Positions 45,571 through 55,688 of a stretch of 64,000 nucleotides of DNA are shown here, one piece after another. Numbering within the stretch: position 1 is the first letter of the stretch; every line of letters starts with the position of its first letter. Position numbers and translations under genes: made by a program. Below the pieces are notes generated by a model. The model was given only the letters and a program-made list of their open reading frames with translations, made no database searches and was not told the DNA's origin. The stretch is from Pseudomonas maumuensis (GTDB lineage: Bacteria > Pseudomonadota > Gammaproteobacteria > Pseudomonadales > Pseudomonadaceae): positions 1,488,001 to 1,552,000 of the forward strand of contig NZ_CP077077.1 in the NCBI RefSeq assembly GCF_019139675.1, given 5' to 3'.

Positions 45571-46206
45571 TTAGAACGGCGCCGGGCACTCGAACTTCAT
45601 GCGCGCCCCGGACACCGGATGGGTGAAGCTCAGCATCGAGGCATGCAGGCACAGCCGCTCATGGGCGGCCAGCGCCTCGGGGTTGGCGTACAGCCGGTCG
45701 CCCAGCAGCGGGTGGCCGATCGACAGCATGTGTACGCGCAACTGGTGCGAGCGCCCGGTGATCGGCGTCAGTTCGACCCGGCAGTGATCGCCGCAGCGCT
45801 CGAGGATGCGCCAGAAGGTCAGGGCGTGCTTGCCCTGCTCGTGGTCGACCACGTGGCGCGGCTTGGTCGGCGGGTCGTAACGCAGCGGCAGGTCGATGCT
45901 GCCGCTGTCGAGCGCAGGCTGGCCCCAGCACAGTGCGGTATAGGCCTTCTCCGTCTCGCGGTCGTGGAACTGGCGTGACAGTTCGCGGTGGCTGTCGGCG
46001 TCGCGGGCGAGCAGGATGATCCCCGAGGTTTCCCAGTCCAGGCGATGGACGATCAAGGCGTCGGGGTAGCCGTTTTCCTGCAGGCGGGTGATCAGGCAGT
46101 CCTTGTTGTCCTCGGCGCGGCCCGGCACCGACAGCAGCAGGGTCGGCTTGTTGATGACCAGGACGGCGGCGTCTTCGTGCAGGATCTGGATGTTCGACAG
46201 CGGCAT
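45571..46206 (-). CDS. rluA: RluA-family pseudouridine synthase (23S/tRNA)
   Basis: A 211-residue enzyme of the short RluA type. The catalytic Asp is D57 in HRLDWETSG. PITGRSHQLRVHM is the conserved RNA-contact block. No S4 domain, which fits RluA (23S rRNA U746 and tRNA U32 in E. coli) rather than RluC or RluD. A REP pair separates it from the min operon upstream. Confidence 0.9.
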   Translation of the reverse strand: MPLSNIQILHEDAAVLVINKPTLLLSVPGRAEDNKDCLITRLQENGYPDALIVHRLDWETSGIILLARDADSHRELSRQFHDRETEKAYTALCWGQPALDSGSIDLPLRYDPPTKPRHVVDHEQGKHALTFWRILERCGDHCRVELTPITGRSHQLRVHMLSIGHPLLGDRLYANPEALAAHERLCLHASMLSFTHPVSGARMKFECPAPF

Positions 46207-46238
46207 TGCTAGGTCTCGGTGAAATGGCGGAAAGCACT

Positions 46239-46338
46239 GGGGCCGCCTTGCGGCCCATCGCCGGCAAGCCGGCTCCCACAGGGTCCCGCGTTGTCTGTGG
46301 GAGCCGGCTTGCCGGCGATGGGCTGCAAGGCAGCCCCA
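46239..46338. repeat. Long REP pair after minE
   Basis: Arms around GCCCATCGCCGGCAAGCCGG and its complement extend outward to GGGGC and GCCCC ends, giving nearly 40 paired bases each side. It lies between minE and rluA and should form a strong hairpin ending the min transcript. Confidence 0.88.
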
Positions 46339-46360
46339 ATGATTACACCCAGATGCGCGA

Positions 46361-46615
46361 TCAGCGCTCGGGCAGGGTGATGTTCAGCTCGAGGATCGAA
46401 CAGCTGCCCTGGTTTTCCAGCGCCACCTGTACATCGTCGTTGCCGATGTTGACGTACTTGCGAATCACCTCGACCAGCTCTTTCTGCAGGGCGGGCAGGT
46501 AGTCCGGGGTGCTGCGCTGGCCGCGCTCGTGCGCCACGATGATCTGTAGACGCTCTTTCGCTACCGACGCGCTGGTCTGTTTCTGTCTGCCACGAAAGAA
46601 GTCAAAAAGGTTCAT
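46361..46615 (-). CDS. minE: Cell division topological specificity factor MinE
   Basis: An 84-residue protein. The N-terminal amphipathic anchor ([12 protein letters not shown]) and the MinD-binding helix ([16 protein letters not shown]) are present, with a C-terminal dimer domain. It stimulates MinD ATPase and drives oscillation of the division inhibitor. Three bp after minD. Confidence 0.96.
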   Translation of the reverse strand: MNLFDFFRGRQKQTSASVAKERLQIIVAHERGQRSTPDYLPALQKELVEVIRKYVNIGNDDVQVALENQGSCSILELNITLPER

Positions 46616-46618
46616 GGT

Positions 46619-47431
46619 TTACTTGCCTCCAAACAGACGCGAGAAGAATCCTTGCTTCTGCACGTCGATGAACCGCAGGGGCTTCTCTTTGCCCAGTAGA
46701 CGGTCGACGGTGTCACTGTACGCCTGGCCGGCATCGCTCTGGTCGTCAAGGATGACCGGGATGCCCTGGTTGGAGGCCTTGAGAACGGCTTGCGACTCGG
46801 GGATCACACCCTTGAGCTTGATCGCCAGGATCTCTTCGACGTCGGCGATGCTGAGCATCTCGCCCTTTTCGACGCGCTCGGGGTGGTAACGGGTGATCAG
46901 CAGGTGTTCCTTGATCGGTTCTTCGCCATTTTCGGAGCGGCGCGACTTGCTCGACAGGATGCCCAGCATACGGTCGGAGTCACGTACCGAGGACACCTCG
47001 GGGTTGGTCACGACGATGGCTTCGTCGGCGAAGTACATCGCCAGGTGCGCGCCCTTCTCGATACCGGCCGGCGAGTCGCAGATGACGTAGTCGAAGGTAT
47101 CCTTCAGCTCCATCAGCACCTTCTCGACGCCTTCCTGGGTCAGAGCGTCCTTGTCGCGGGTCTGGCTGGCGGCCAGCACGAACAGGTTCTCCAGGCGCTT
47201 GTCCTTGATCAGGGCCTGCTGCAGATTGGCCTCGCCGTTGACCACGTTGACGAAGTCGTACACCACGCGGCGCTCGCAGCCCATGATCAGGTCGAGGTTA
47301 CGCAGGCCGACGTCGAAGTCGACGATGACCGTCTTGTAGCCACGCAGTGCGAGGCCGGTACCGATGGCGGCGCTGGTGGTGGTCTTGCCCACACCCCCCT
47401 TGCCGGAAGTGACGACGAGAATCTTGGCCAA
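46619..47431 (-). CDS. minD: Septum site-determining ATPase MinD
   Basis: A 270-residue deviant Walker ATPase. GKGGVGKTT at 10-18 has both signature lysines (K11, K16). The C-terminal amphipathic membrane helix is FFSRLFGGK. It binds the membrane with ATP and recruits MinC. Middle gene of minCDE. Confidence 0.97.
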   Translation of the reverse strand: MAKILVVTSGKGGVGKTTTSAAIGTGLALRGYKTVIVDFDVGLRNLDLIMGCERRVVYDFVNVVNGEANLQQALIKDKRLENLFVLAASQTRDKDALTQEGVEKVLMELKDTFDYVICDSPAGIEKGAHLAMYFADEAIVVTNPEVSSVRDSDRMLGILSSKSRRSENGEEPIKEHLLITRYHPERVEKGEMLSIADVEEILAIKLKGVIPESQAVLKASNQGIPVILDDQSDAGQAYSDTVDRLLGKEKPLRFIDVQKQGFFSRLFGGK

Positions 47432-47526
47432 GGTGTTTCACCCCTAAATAAACGGGACGTGGGTCCCTGCAAATACAAAAAACGGCAACGGGAAAAAGTT
47501 GCGCTAAAAATGCCGGCAAGTATCCG

Positions 47527-48288
47527 TTAAAGACGGGTGATGTTCAACACGTCACCGGACAGGCTGACCTGCACGCCCGAGCCCCACAGCGGGTCGCGGC
47601 GCAGGTCCTCGCAGACTTTGTACTGGCCGGCGATGGAGACCATTTCCGCGGTCATTTGCTGGCAGAAGATGCGCGCCTTGGTGTTGCCCTTGATACCGGC
47701 CAGGGCGCGGCCGCGCATGGCGCCGTACACATGGATGTTGCCATCGGCGAGAAGTTCCGCGCCGGGGCTGACGGAGCCGGTCACCACCAAGTCGCCGCCC
47801 TGGGCGTAGATCTGCTGGCCGCCGCGCACGGGCGAAGTAATGATGCGGGTCGGGCGCACCTCGGGTTCGGCGGGCGCCGGTGGCGGCGCTGGCGCGGGTT
47901 CGGGCTTCTTCGCTTCCGGTTCGGGTTCGAGCGGGCGTTCGCGGGCGCCGGACGGCGGCAGTACCGGCAGGTCGATGGCGATCGCCGCGGCGATGTCCTC
48001 GATGCGGTTGGCGCGGATCGCCAGGGTGCGCAGGCCATGGTGACGGCACACGCGCATCAGTCCGGGCAGGTCGATGGCGCCTTCGTCATGGGGCAGCTTG
48101 TCCAGGGCCAGCACCAGCGGTGTGTTGCTGAAGAAATTCGGCGCCTGCGCGACCTTCGCCGCCAGTTGGCGGTCGAGGGACTCGAGGTCGTTGCGCGCCA
48201 GTTCCAGCACGGTGATGGCAAGCATGCTGCCCTTGAGCTGGAACACGGGGGTGTTGTCGGGTGTCTGGTTGGTGCTCATGGTCTGCAT
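47527..48288 (-). CDS. minC: Septum site-determining inhibitor MinC
   Basis: A 253-residue FtsZ-polymerisation inhibitor. The N-terminal domain (about 12-105) contacts FtsZ; a Pro/Glu/Ala-rich linker (about 115-145) follows; the C-terminal beta-helix ([18 protein letters not shown] across two blocks, [13 protein letters not shown]) binds MinD. An alternative ATG at 48279 would give 250 residues; no clear ribosome site decides. 95 bp separate it from minD. Confidence 0.95.
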   Translation of the reverse strand: MQTMSTNQTPDNTPVFQLKGSMLAITVLELARNDLESLDRQLAAKVAQAPNFFSNTPLVLALDKLPHDEGAIDLPGLMRVCRHHGLRTLAIRANRIEDIAAAIAIDLPVLPPSGARERPLEPEPEAKKPEPAPAPPPAPAEPEVRPTRIITSPVRGGQQIYAQGGDLVVTGSVSPGAELLADGNIHVYGAMRGRALAGIKGNTKARIFCQQMTAEMVSIAGQYKVCEDLRRDPLWGSGVQVSLSGDVLNITRL

Positions 48289-48388
48289 AGACGGCTTGTT
48301 GCGAAAAAAGTGCCCTGACTTATAGCGATAAGACCGATTGCCCGCAACCGATGTAGAATGCCCGGCTCATGTCTTGCCGGAAGCTTCA

Positions 48389-49324
48389 ATGGAACGCCCG
48401 CGTTTTCGATCCTCTTTCCTTCACCCGCGATTCTGGGGCCTGTGGCTGGGCCTGGGCCTGCTGTGGCTGGTCGCTCAGCTGCCGTACCGGGCCTTGCTGG
48501 GGCTGGGGCGCGGCCTTGGCGCGGTGATGTACCGGCTCGCGGGCGAACGCCGGCGCATTGCCGCGCGTAACCTCGAATTGTGTTTCCCCGAACTGTCCGG
48601 CGACGAACGGCAGCGTCTGCTCAAGGAAAACTTCGCCTCCACGGGCATCGCTTTCTTCGAGATGGCCATGAGTTGGTGGTGGCCAAAGGCCCGGCTGGCG
48701 CGCCTGGCGCATATAGAGGGGATCGAGCACCTGCAGGCCGCCCAGTGCGACGGCGAAGGTGCCATCCTCATGGCCGTGCACTTCACCACCCTGGAGATCG
48801 GCGCCGCCTTGCTGGGCCAGGTGCATACCATCGACGGCATGTACCGCGAACATGGCAACGCGGTGTTCGATTTCATCCAGCGCCGCGGCCGCGAGCGGCA
48901 CAACGCCGATTCGCTGGCGGTGGAGCGCGATGACGTGCGCGGCATGCTCAAGCTGCTGCGCAAGGGGCGGGCGATCTGGTACGCGCCGGACCAGGACTAC
49001 GGCATCAAGCAGAGCATCTTCGTGCCGCTGTTCGGTATCCCCGCCGCCACTGTCACCGCTACCACCAAGTTCGCCCGGCTGGGTAAGGCGCGGGTGATTC
49101 CGTTCACCCAGAAACGCCTGGAGGATGGCAGCGGCTATCGCCTGGTGGTTCACCCGCCGCTCACGGACTTCCCCGGCGAAACCGAGGAGGCCGACTGCCT
49201 GCGCATCAACCAGTGGGTCGAGGGTGTGCTGCGCGAATGCCCGGAGCAGTACCTGTGGGCGCACCGGCGCTTCAAGTCGCGGCCCGAGGGTGAGCCACGA
49301 CTGTATGACAAGAAGAAAAAATGA
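48389..49324 (+). CDS. Lipid A lauroyl-type acyltransferase (HtrB/LpxL family)
   Basis: A 311-residue inner-membrane enzyme with one N-terminal helix. The catalytic motif is HX4E in AVHFTTLEIG. TGIAFFEMAMSWWWP and the WYAPDQDYG block are LpxL/LpxM-like. It adds a secondary acyl chain to lipid A precursors. The ATG at 48389 has GGAAG upstream. It is divergent from minC, an order also found, as I recall, in P. aeruginosa (htrB). Exact chain length and position are not readable. Confidence 0.9.
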   Translation: MERPRFRSSFLHPRFWGLWLGLGLLWLVAQLPYRALLGLGRGLGAVMYRLAGERRRIAARNLELCFPELSGDERQRLLKENFASTGIAFFEMAMSWWWPKARLARLAHIEGIEHLQAAQCDGEGAILMAVHFTTLEIGAALLGQVHTIDGMYREHGNAVFDFIQRRGRERHNADSLAVERDDVRGMLKLLRKGRAIWYAPDQDYGIKQSIFVPLFGIPAATVTATTKFARLGKARVIPFTQKRLEDGSGYRLVVHPPLTDFPGETEEADCLRINQWVEGVLRECPEQYLWAHRRFKSRPEGEPRLYDKKKK

Positions 49325-49390
49325 CCGAAGGGCTGTGGCTGGTCCCGCGATAGGGCAGGTACAGGCAATCATCGATTCCAGGGAGGAGCA

Positions 49391-50530
49391 ATGACCCCGA
49401 CCACCGGCCTGATCCTCTCCGGCGGCGGTGCCCGCGCCGCCTATCAGGTCGGCGTGTTGGCCGGCATCGCCGAACTGCTGCCCCCGGGCGCCGCCAACCC
49501 TTTCCCGGTGATCGTCGGCACCTCCGCCGGCGCCATCAACGCGGTCAAGCTGGCCAGCGGCGCCACCCGCTTCGCCGAGTCGGTGGCGCAACTGACGGCC
49601 TTCTGGCAGAACTTTCGCAGCCACCTGGTGCTACGCAGCGACTGGCCAGGCGTGATCCGCCAGGCCAGCCGCTTCGTCGGCCACAGCCTGCTGGGGCTCG
49701 GCGGCCAGGTGCCGGTGGCGCTGCTTGACAGCCGCCCACTGCGCCACCTGTTGCACGAGCACCTGGACCTGGACGGCATCACCCACTCACTGGCAGCCAA
49801 TCAGTTGCGCGCCATCGCCGTGACCGCGTTCGGCTACGAGTCCGGCCAGGCGGTGACCTTCTACCAGGGCCGCGACACCATCGAGCCCTGGCTACGCCAC
49901 CGCCGCATCGGCATGCCCACGCCGCTGACCATCGACCACCTGCTGGCCAGTTCGGCGATCCCGCTGCTGTTCGCGCCGGTCCGGCTGGGCGATGAGTTCT
50001 ACGGCGATGGCGCGGTGCGCCAGTCGGCGCCGATCAGCCCGGCGCTGCATCTGGGGGCCAGCCGCGTACTGGTGGTCGGGGTCAGCGGCAACCCCCAGCG
50101 ACCGTCGCCGCCGCTGCCGACCCAACGGCTATTCAGCGGCCAGCAACCGAGCCTGGCGCAGATCGGCGGGCACATGCTCAACAGCACTTTCATCGATAGC
50201 CTCGAGGATGATATCGAGCTGTTGCAGCGGCTCAACCATCTCAGTCATCTGCTGCCAGCGCATCTGGACGCCCGGCGCCTGGGGCTGGCGCCGATCGAGG
50301 TGCTGGTGGTGGCGCCCAGCCAGCCGCTGGACGAGATTGCCGCTCGTCATCGGCGCGAGTTGCCGGCAGCGCTGAGGGTGTTTCTGCGCGGGCCAGGGGC
50401 GACGAAGACCAGTGGGGCAGGGGTGCTGAGCTACCTGTTGTTCGAGGCGAGCTATTGCAGCGAGCTGATCGAGCTGGGGCGCAAGGATGCGTTGGCCAAG
50501 CGGGAGCTTTGCCAGTTCCTGGGTATCTGA
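49391..50530 (+). CDS. Patatin-like phospholipase
   Basis: A 379-residue hydrolase. The oxyanion motif is GGGARAAYQ (11-19), the nucleophile Ser45 is in GTSAG, and the dyad Asp is in FYGDGAVRQ. No signal peptide; RssA-like in its N-terminal half, with a C-terminal extension that is Leu- and Arg-rich. GGGAGG lies before the ATG. It could deacylate phospholipids during membrane turnover. Confidence 0.88.
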   Translation: MTPTTGLILSGGGARAAYQVGVLAGIAELLPPGAANPFPVIVGTSAGAINAVKLASGATRFAESVAQLTAFWQNFRSHLVLRSDWPGVIRQASRFVGHSLLGLGGQVPVALLDSRPLRHLLHEHLDLDGITHSLAANQLRAIAVTAFGYESGQAVTFYQGRDTIEPWLRHRRIGMPTPLTIDHLLASSAIPLLFAPVRLGDEFYGDGAVRQSAPISPALHLGASRVLVVGVSGNPQRPSPPLPTQRLFSGQQPSLAQIGGHMLNSTFIDSLEDDIELLQRLNHLSHLLPAHLDARRLGLAPIEVLVVAPSQPLDEIAARHRRELPAALRVFLRGPGATKTSGAGVLSYLLFEASYCSELIELGRKDALAKRELCQFLGI

Positions 50531-50702
50531 GGCGGCCCTTTCGCCGGCAAGCCGGCTCTTTCAAGTACTGCGCTGCCCTCAAGAGAACCGCCCTCGCGCT
50601 TATGTAGGCACATGCATGACGCACAAGCGAACCGCACGTGTGTCGCCTGGTCTATTAGACTTGTTGCATTGCCAACCCGATCCTGCGGCGAAAGGAGACG
50701 CT

Positions 50703-51659
50703 ATGATTTTCCCCGACCTGCGCGGCCTGCCCCTGCACCGTGTGCTGGTGCGCACCGTCAAGGAGTTCCTCGATGACGAGATGTCCACCTATGCCTCCGC
50801 GCTGGCCTACCAGATGCTGTTTTCGCTATTCCCCTTCCTGTTGTTCCTGATCGCCCTGATCGGCTTCCTGCACTTGCCGGACTTCTTCTCCTGGCTGCGC
50901 CTGCAGTCGGAACTGGTGTTGCCGCCCCAGGCTCTGGAGCAGGTCAACCCGGTGATCGATCAGTTGCAGCAGTCCAAGGGTGGGCTGTTGTCGGTGGGTA
51001 TCGTAATCGCCTTGTGGACCGCCTCGGCAGGCGTGCGCCTGATGATGAGTGCAATGAACGCGGCTTATGACGTGCCCGAGGGGCGGCCGGTGTGGAAGCG
51101 CATTCCACTGTCGGTCATCTATACCGTCGGCATCGCCGGCATGCTCCTGGCGGCGGCGGCGCTGATGGTGCTGGGGCCGCAGGTCATGGAGTGGATCGCT
51201 TCGCAGGTCGGGCTGGAGGAGGCGGTTGTCATCGTCTGGACCATCCTGCGCTGGCCGGCGATCATCATCCTGATGATGGTGGCGGTGGCGCTGATCTACT
51301 ACGTGATGCCCGATGTGAAGCAGAAATTCCGTTTCATCACCCCAGGTTCGGTGCTGGCGGTGGTGGTGTGGATCGTCGCTTCGCTGGGCTTCGCCTACTA
51401 CGTGAAGACCTTTGCCGATTACAACGCCATGTATGGCAGCATTGGGGCGATCATCGTGCTGTTGCTGTACTTCTACATCTCCGCCGCGGTGCTGCTGCTG
51501 GGAGCGGAAATGAATGCGGTGATCGAGCACATGTCGGCCGAGGGCAAGAACCCAGGCGAGAAGGAATTCGAGCAGGACAACCCGCAACAGAACATCACCG
51601 TGCTCGGCCACGAGCACCCGGTGACACCCGAACCCCAGAGCCGCGAGCCGAATACCTGA
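50703..51659 (+). CDS. YihY/BrkB family inner-membrane protein
   Basis: A 318-residue protein with about six membrane helices. The N-terminal [21 protein letters not shown] and the block [19 protein letters not shown] are family markers. It was formerly annotated as ribonuclease BN; that activity belongs to another protein. The C-terminus is polar and acidic. AAAGGAG precedes the ATG at 50703. Its stop shares bases with the def start (TGATG). Confidence 0.9.
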   Translation: MIFPDLRGLPLHRVLVRTVKEFLDDEMSTYASALAYQMLFSLFPFLLFLIALIGFLHLPDFFSWLRLQSELVLPPQALEQVNPVIDQLQQSKGGLLSVGIVIALWTASAGVRLMMSAMNAAYDVPEGRPVWKRIPLSVIYTVGIAGMLLAAAALMVLGPQVMEWIASQVGLEEAVVIVWTILRWPAIIILMMVAVALIYYVMPDVKQKFRFITPGSVLAVVVWIVASLGFAYYVKTFADYNAMYGSIGAIIVLLLYFYISAAVLLLGAEMNAVIEHMSAEGKNPGEKEFEQDNPQQNITVLGHEHPVTPEPQSREPNT

Positions 51660-52195
51660 TGATCCGCGACATTCTCAAGATGGGCGATGAACGCCTGCTG
51701 CGCATCGCCCCGCCGGTTCCCGAGCACATGATCGGCAGCCCGGAGCTTGCGCAACTGATCGACGACATGTTCGAGACCATGGCCCATGTCGGTGGTGTTG
51801 GCCTGGCCGCGCCGCAGATCGGCATCGACCTGCAACTGGTGATCTTCGGCTTCGAGCGCAGCGAGCGTTATCCGGACGCCGAGCCGGTGCCGCGGACCAT
51901 CCTGCTCAACCCGGTGATCACACCGCTGGCCACCGAGCTCGAGGATGGCTGGGAGGGCTGTTTGTCGGTGCCGGGCCTGCGTGGCGTGGTGCCGCGCTAC
52001 AAGCACATCAGTTATTCGGGCATCGATCCGCAGGGTAATCCGATCAACCGCTTTGCCGACGGCTTCCACGCCCGGGTGGTGCAGCATGAGTGCGATCACT
52101 TGATCGGCCGGTTGTACCCCTCGCGCATCCAGGACTTCAGCAAGTTCGGCTATACCGAGGTGCTGTTCCCCGGGCTCGACGTGGCCGACGACTGA
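51659..52195 (+). CDS. def: Peptide deformylase
   Basis: A 178-residue metallo-enzyme removing formyl from nascent N-termini. All three motifs are intact: [10 protein letters not shown] (46-55), EGCLSVPG (99-106, metal Cys101) and QHECDHLIG (142-150, metal His143 and His147). Its sequence is of the second, non-essential-paralogue type, and it is not next to fmt here, so another def gene probably exists elsewhere. Coupled to the YihY gene by TGATG; its 3' end overlaps the convergent acetyltransferase gene. Confidence 0.93.
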   Translation: MIRDILKMGDERLLRIAPPVPEHMIGSPELAQLIDDMFETMAHVGGVGLAAPQIGIDLQLVIFGFERSERYPDAEPVPRTILLNPVITPLATELEDGWEGCLSVPGLRGVVPRYKHISYSGIDPQGNPINRFADGFHARVVQHECDHLIGRLYPSRIQDFSKFGYTEVLFPGLDVADD

Positions 52196-52599
52196 CTCCG
52201 CACCATTGCGATCAGGGCCTTGCTGCGCTGGTAGCGGGCCAGGCGCGAGGCCAGGGGTTGGGGCAGGGTAGTGGTCGGGACGAAGGCCAGGCGCTGGTAG
52301 AAGGGTGCCAGGTCCGGATGACAGAACAGCCAGGTCGCAGCGCTGCTTTCGACTACCGCCGCGTCCACCAGTCGAGACGCGATCTGCCGACCGCGCCAGT
52401 GTGGGGCGACGAACAGGCCGGTCAGCCAGTGGCCGCCCTCGATGGGGGTCAGGTTCATCCCGCCGACGATCTCTCCAGCACGCGCCACCCATTGCTCGCC
52501 TTCGCCGGCCGCGCGCATGCGCGAGCCATGCTGGCGGTAGAAGTGTTCCAGCAGGCGCCGCTGGCTTGGGGGAAGGCGAGTGCAGGTCAGAGGGAGCAT
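52150..52599 (-). CDS. GNAT family acetyltransferase
   Basis: A 149-residue protein from the ATG at 52599. Acetyl-CoA binding is shown by [20 protein letters not shown], with [10 protein letters not shown] near the end. No good ribosome site is seen; starts at 52602 (GTG) and 52632 (ATG) are possible. The last 46 bp overlap the convergent def gene, so its C-terminus ([13 protein letters not shown]) is constrained by def. Substrate unknown. Confidence 0.8.
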   Translation of the reverse strand: MLPLTCTRLPPSQRRLLEHFYRQHGSRMRAAGEGEQWVARAGEIVGGMNLTPIEGGHWLTGLFVAPHWRGRQIASRLVDAAVVESSAATWLFCHPDLAPFYQRLAFVPTTTLPQPLASRLARYQRSKALIAMVRSQSSATSSPGNSTSV

Positions 52600-52858
52600 G
52601 TTCACGCGGCGTGGTTTATCTCGGGCAGGCATTCATCGGTGCTTTGTCGCAGATTGTTGCAAATACGGCAAGGGTGAATGTCCGACTCCGGGGTTCAACT
52701 ATTTCAGGCGGGGAGTAGACTTTCATCCATCCCCCCGGCAGTACGATAAAGCGGGATCGGTACTTCGTGTCATCTTCGCAGTCGATGACAACTTCTCCGG
52801 GCCATTGACGGCGTCAGAAGTCACGCGATCAGCTTGATAGCCATCAAGGTCGACACCC

Positions 52859-53116
52859 ATGAAAGCCTTACTGATTCTTGCATTGGTCGGTATGTCCCCG
52901 TTCGCCTTCGCGGACCAGGCCAAGACCGCAGACACCCAGCCCGTGGTCGAGCAGTACGACTATTCCACCAACCTCGACATCAAGCGCGTGATCAGCCTGT
53001 CGACGATCCCCAACGTGTGTGAAGTGGTGCCCGCCACCATGACCTACGAGGATCATCAAGGGCAGGTGCATACCCTCCAGTACCGTGCCCTGGGCGAAGG
53101 TTGCCGGCTGAATTGA
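52859..53116 (+). CDS. DUF2790 family secreted small protein
   Basis: An 85-residue protein with a signal peptide (MKALLILALVGMSPFAFA). The mature part carries YDYSTNLDIKRVISLS and CEVVPATMTYEDHQG, typical of DUF2790, a Pseudomonas family. Two Cys may form a disulphide. AAGGT lies 8 bases upstream. Function unknown. The 259 bp before it (52600-52858) show no further gene. Confidence 0.82.
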   Translation: MKALLILALVGMSPFAFADQAKTADTQPVVEQYDYSTNLDIKRVISLSTIPNVCEVVPATMTYEDHQGQVHTLQYRALGEGCRLN

Positions 53117-53158
53117 GCCTGCCTGGCCCGAAAAAGGCTCGTGGGAGCGCGATGGCTG

Positions 53159-54526
53159 TCAGGTGCCCATGCAGGCCAATCTCGCTCCCACCAGCTCCAG
53201 CCCTTGTTTCAATTGAGCCCGGCTATGGGCCGCCGACAGGCTGATCCGTACGGCCTTTATGCTGTCAGTACCCACCGCGAATACGCTGGCCGGCACGATT
53301 TCCACCCCTTGCGCCCGACACTGAGTGACCAGCGCCTGTGCTTCTCCAGCCGTGGCCAGCCAGATATGGGGTGACGGCACGCCCTCGATGGGTAGCGCCT
53401 CGCCCAGAACCGCCCGCGCCAGGCGCCAGCGTTCGCCCAGTTCCTCCCGTTGCCAGGCCAGCCGCCGGGCGGCAGTGCCATCCGCGATCCATTGGCAGGC
53501 GATGCGCAGGTTCAGCGGCGACACCGACCAGTGGGTGGCCTGGGCATAAGGATCGATCTGCTCCAGCAACGCTGGCCGGGCCACGATCCAGCCCAGGCGC
53601 AAGCCGGCGGCGACGGTCTTGGACAGGCTGCTGATCAGCACGCCGTGCTCACCGAGCAAGGGATAGAGCGGCGGCCGCTCGGTCAAGGCGCCATACACAT
53701 CATCCTCGATGACCAGCAGCTTGTGGCGCCTGACGATTTCCGCCAGCGCCTGGCGCCGGGCTTCATCCATGCATGCCCCGGTGGGGTTGTGCAGGGTCGG
53801 AGTGATCACCAGGACCCGCGCGCCACTGGCCCGCACCACCCGGTCCAGCTCGTCCGGGCGCAGCCCCTGCTCATCCAGCGCCACCCCCTGCACCGGCAGG
53901 CGCAACTGGCGGCAGGCGGCCTTGATGCCCGGGGCGGTCAGCGCCTCGACCATCACCGGCTCACCTGCCTGGCACAGTGACTGCAGCACCAGGATCAAGG
54001 CCTGCTGGGCGCCACCGCAGAGCAGCACCTGCTCGGGCTTGAGGTCCAGGCCGCGGTTGGCCAGCCAGCGAGCGCCCTGGATCCGCCCCAGCAGCAGTTG
54101 CTCCGGCCCCAGGTAATGATCGAGCAGGGCGGTTTCGCCCTGCTCGAGTAGCGTGCGCAGGCTGTGCTCAAGATCGAGGTTGTCCGGGTTGGCTACCGGC
54201 ACATTGGTCGACAGGTCGATCACCTGGTGCTGACGGTCGGATTGCTTGAGGCGAAACAGCGTCGCCTCCTTGCTGCTGGCCAGCACATAGGTGCCGCGCC
54301 CCACTTCCCCGGATACCAGGTGCCGCGCCGCGGCCTCGCGGTAGGCCTGTTGCGTGGTGCTCGGATTCAGGCTCAGCGCCCAGGCCAGGCGCCGCTGGGG
54401 TGGCAGGCGTTCGCCCGCTTTCAACGTGCCCAGTTCGATGGCGCCGGCGATGGCCTCGACCAGCGCCAGGTAGCGGGGCTGGTCATTGTCTGGCAGGGAG
54501 GGAGTCCACACGAAATTGCTACCCAT
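53159..54526 (-). CDS. MocR-type GntR regulator with aminotransferase domain
   Basis: A 455-residue fusion. A winged helix (about 15-82: AGERLPPQRRLAWALSLN) is joined to a fold-type-I PLP domain (about 105-450) with HNPTG at 246-250, DDVYGAL and the PLP Lys K303 in SSLSKTVAAGLRLGW. MocR proteins use amino-acid aldimines as signals. Two direct repeats spaced 21 bp overlap its start region. It is divergent from a threonine-dehydratase-like gene, its likely target. The start at 54526 is chosen because an ATG at 54547 lies inside the operator repeat. Confidence 0.88.
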   Translation of the reverse strand: MGSNFVWTPSLPDNDQPRYLALVEAIAGAIELGTLKAGERLPPQRRLAWALSLNPSTTQQAYREAAARHLVSGEVGRGTYVLASSKEATLFRLKQSDRQHQVIDLSTNVPVANPDNLDLEHSLRTLLEQGETALLDHYLGPEQLLLGRIQGARWLANRGLDLKPEQVLLCGGAQQALILVLQSLCQAGEPVMVEALTAPGIKAACRQLRLPVQGVALDEQGLRPDELDRVVRASGARVLVITPTLHNPTGACMDEARRQALAEIVRRHKLLVIEDDVYGALTERPPLYPLLGEHGVLISSLSKTVAAGLRLGWIVARPALLEQIDPYAQATHWSVSPLNLRIACQWIADGTAARRLAWQREELGERWRLARAVLGEALPIEGVPSPHIWLATAGEAQALVTQCRAQGVEIVPASVFAVGTDSIKAVRISLSAAHSRAQLKQGLELVGARLACMGT

Positions 54527-54552
54527 GCAATATATGTTTGGACCCATACAAT
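54521..54552. promoter_or_regulatory. Tandem direct-repeat operator of the MocR regulator
   Basis: ACCCATGCAAT (54521-54531) and ACCCATACAAT (54542-54552) are direct repeats, 10 of 11 bases equal, exactly 21 bp apart, about two helix turns. Direct repeats at this spacing are typical of MocR/PdxR-type sites. The pair overlaps the regulator's start and lies 50-80 bp before the dehydratase gene. Confidence 0.7.
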
Positions 54553-54601
54553 GATCGCCGCTTAGGATCGGTTCAAGCCCTACCGATGAAGGAAGATCGC
54601 C

Positions 54602-55555
54602 ATGTTCGACTTGCCCGCCCTGCGTGAAGCCGCCGACTTTGTCCACCAGCACGTTCCACCGACGCCGCAACATGCCTGGCCGCTGTTGGCCGAGAGGCTG
54701 GGTTGCCAGCTCTGGGTCAAGCACGAGAATCATGCCCCCACCGGTGCGTTCAAGGTACGTGGCGGGCTGGTCTATGTGCGCTCCCTGCTGGCGGCAGGCC
54801 AGCCCCCCCGAGGGCTGGTCACCGCCACCCGCGGCAATCACGGCCAGAGTATGGCCCTGGCAGCGCGCCAGGCAGGCTTGCCGCTGGTGATCGTGGTGCC
54901 GCAAGGCAATTCGCGGGAGAAGAACGCCGCCATGCGCGCCCTGGGCGCGGAGCTGGTGGAGCATGGCGTGGACTTCGACGTGGCTCGCGAGGAAGCGGCG
55001 CGTCTGGCCGAGGCGCGTGGCTACGGGATGGTCCCGTCGTTCCACCCCGAGTTGGTGCGTGGCGTGGCCACCTATGCCCTGGAGCTGTTCGAGGCGGTGG
55101 CCGACCTGGATTGTGTGTATGTGCCGATCGGCATGGGGTCGGGCATTTGCGGGCTGATCCAGGCGCGCAACCTGCTCGGGCTGTCCACCGAGATCGTCGG
55201 TGTGGTATCCACTGCGGCAGACGCTTATGCCCAGAGCTTCGAGCAGGGGCGCATCGTCACCACCGCCAGTGCCAACACCTTCGCCGATGGCATGGCCTGC
55301 CGTGTGCCGCATCCCGACGCCTTCGCCCTGGTACGCGAGCATGCCGCACGCATCGTGCGGGTCAGCGACGAGGAGATCGCCGAAGCCATGCGCCTCTACC
55401 ATGAGACCACCCACAACACCGCCGAAGGTGCCGGTGCCGCCGCCCTGGCCGCACTGATGCAGGAGCGTGGGCGCCAGGCTGGCAAGCGCGTGGCGGTGGT
55501 GCTCAGCGGGGCCAATGTGGATCGCGAACGCTATGCGCAGGTATTGGTGGGGTGA
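54602..55555 (+). CDS. Threonine/serine dehydratase-like PLP enzyme
   Basis: A 317-residue fold-type-II enzyme. The PLP Lys is K51 in HENHAPTGAFKVRGG, and the phosphate-binding glycine loop is IGMGSGICGL. It is short, without the ACT-like regulatory domain of IlvA, so resembles catabolic or hydroxy-amino-acid dehydratases. Control by the divergent MocR regulator and the nearby LysE-type exporter suggest an amino-acid-responsive unit. Exact substrate is open. Confidence 0.85.
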   Translation: MFDLPALREAADFVHQHVPPTPQHAWPLLAERLGCQLWVKHENHAPTGAFKVRGGLVYVRSLLAAGQPPRGLVTATRGNHGQSMALAARQAGLPLVIVVPQGNSREKNAAMRALGAELVEHGVDFDVAREEAARLAEARGYGMVPSFHPELVRGVATYALELFEAVADLDCVYVPIGMGSGICGLIQARNLLGLSTEIVGVVSTAADAYAQSFEQGRIVTTASANTFADGMACRVPHPDAFALVREHAARIVRVSDEEIAEAMRLYHETTHNTAEGAGAAALAALMQERGRQAGKRVAVVLSGANVDRERYAQVLVG

Positions 55556-55688
55556 CGTACCAACGCCGTCAAGGTGAGGCAGCGAGGTTCGCGAGCAGGC
55601 AGCGATGGCCTGCCCCGCGAATTCTTTCTGTACCGCCCAGGGGGCGTTGAGGTTCAATCGCTGACTTTCGTCCGCAGTCGAGCCTGCC

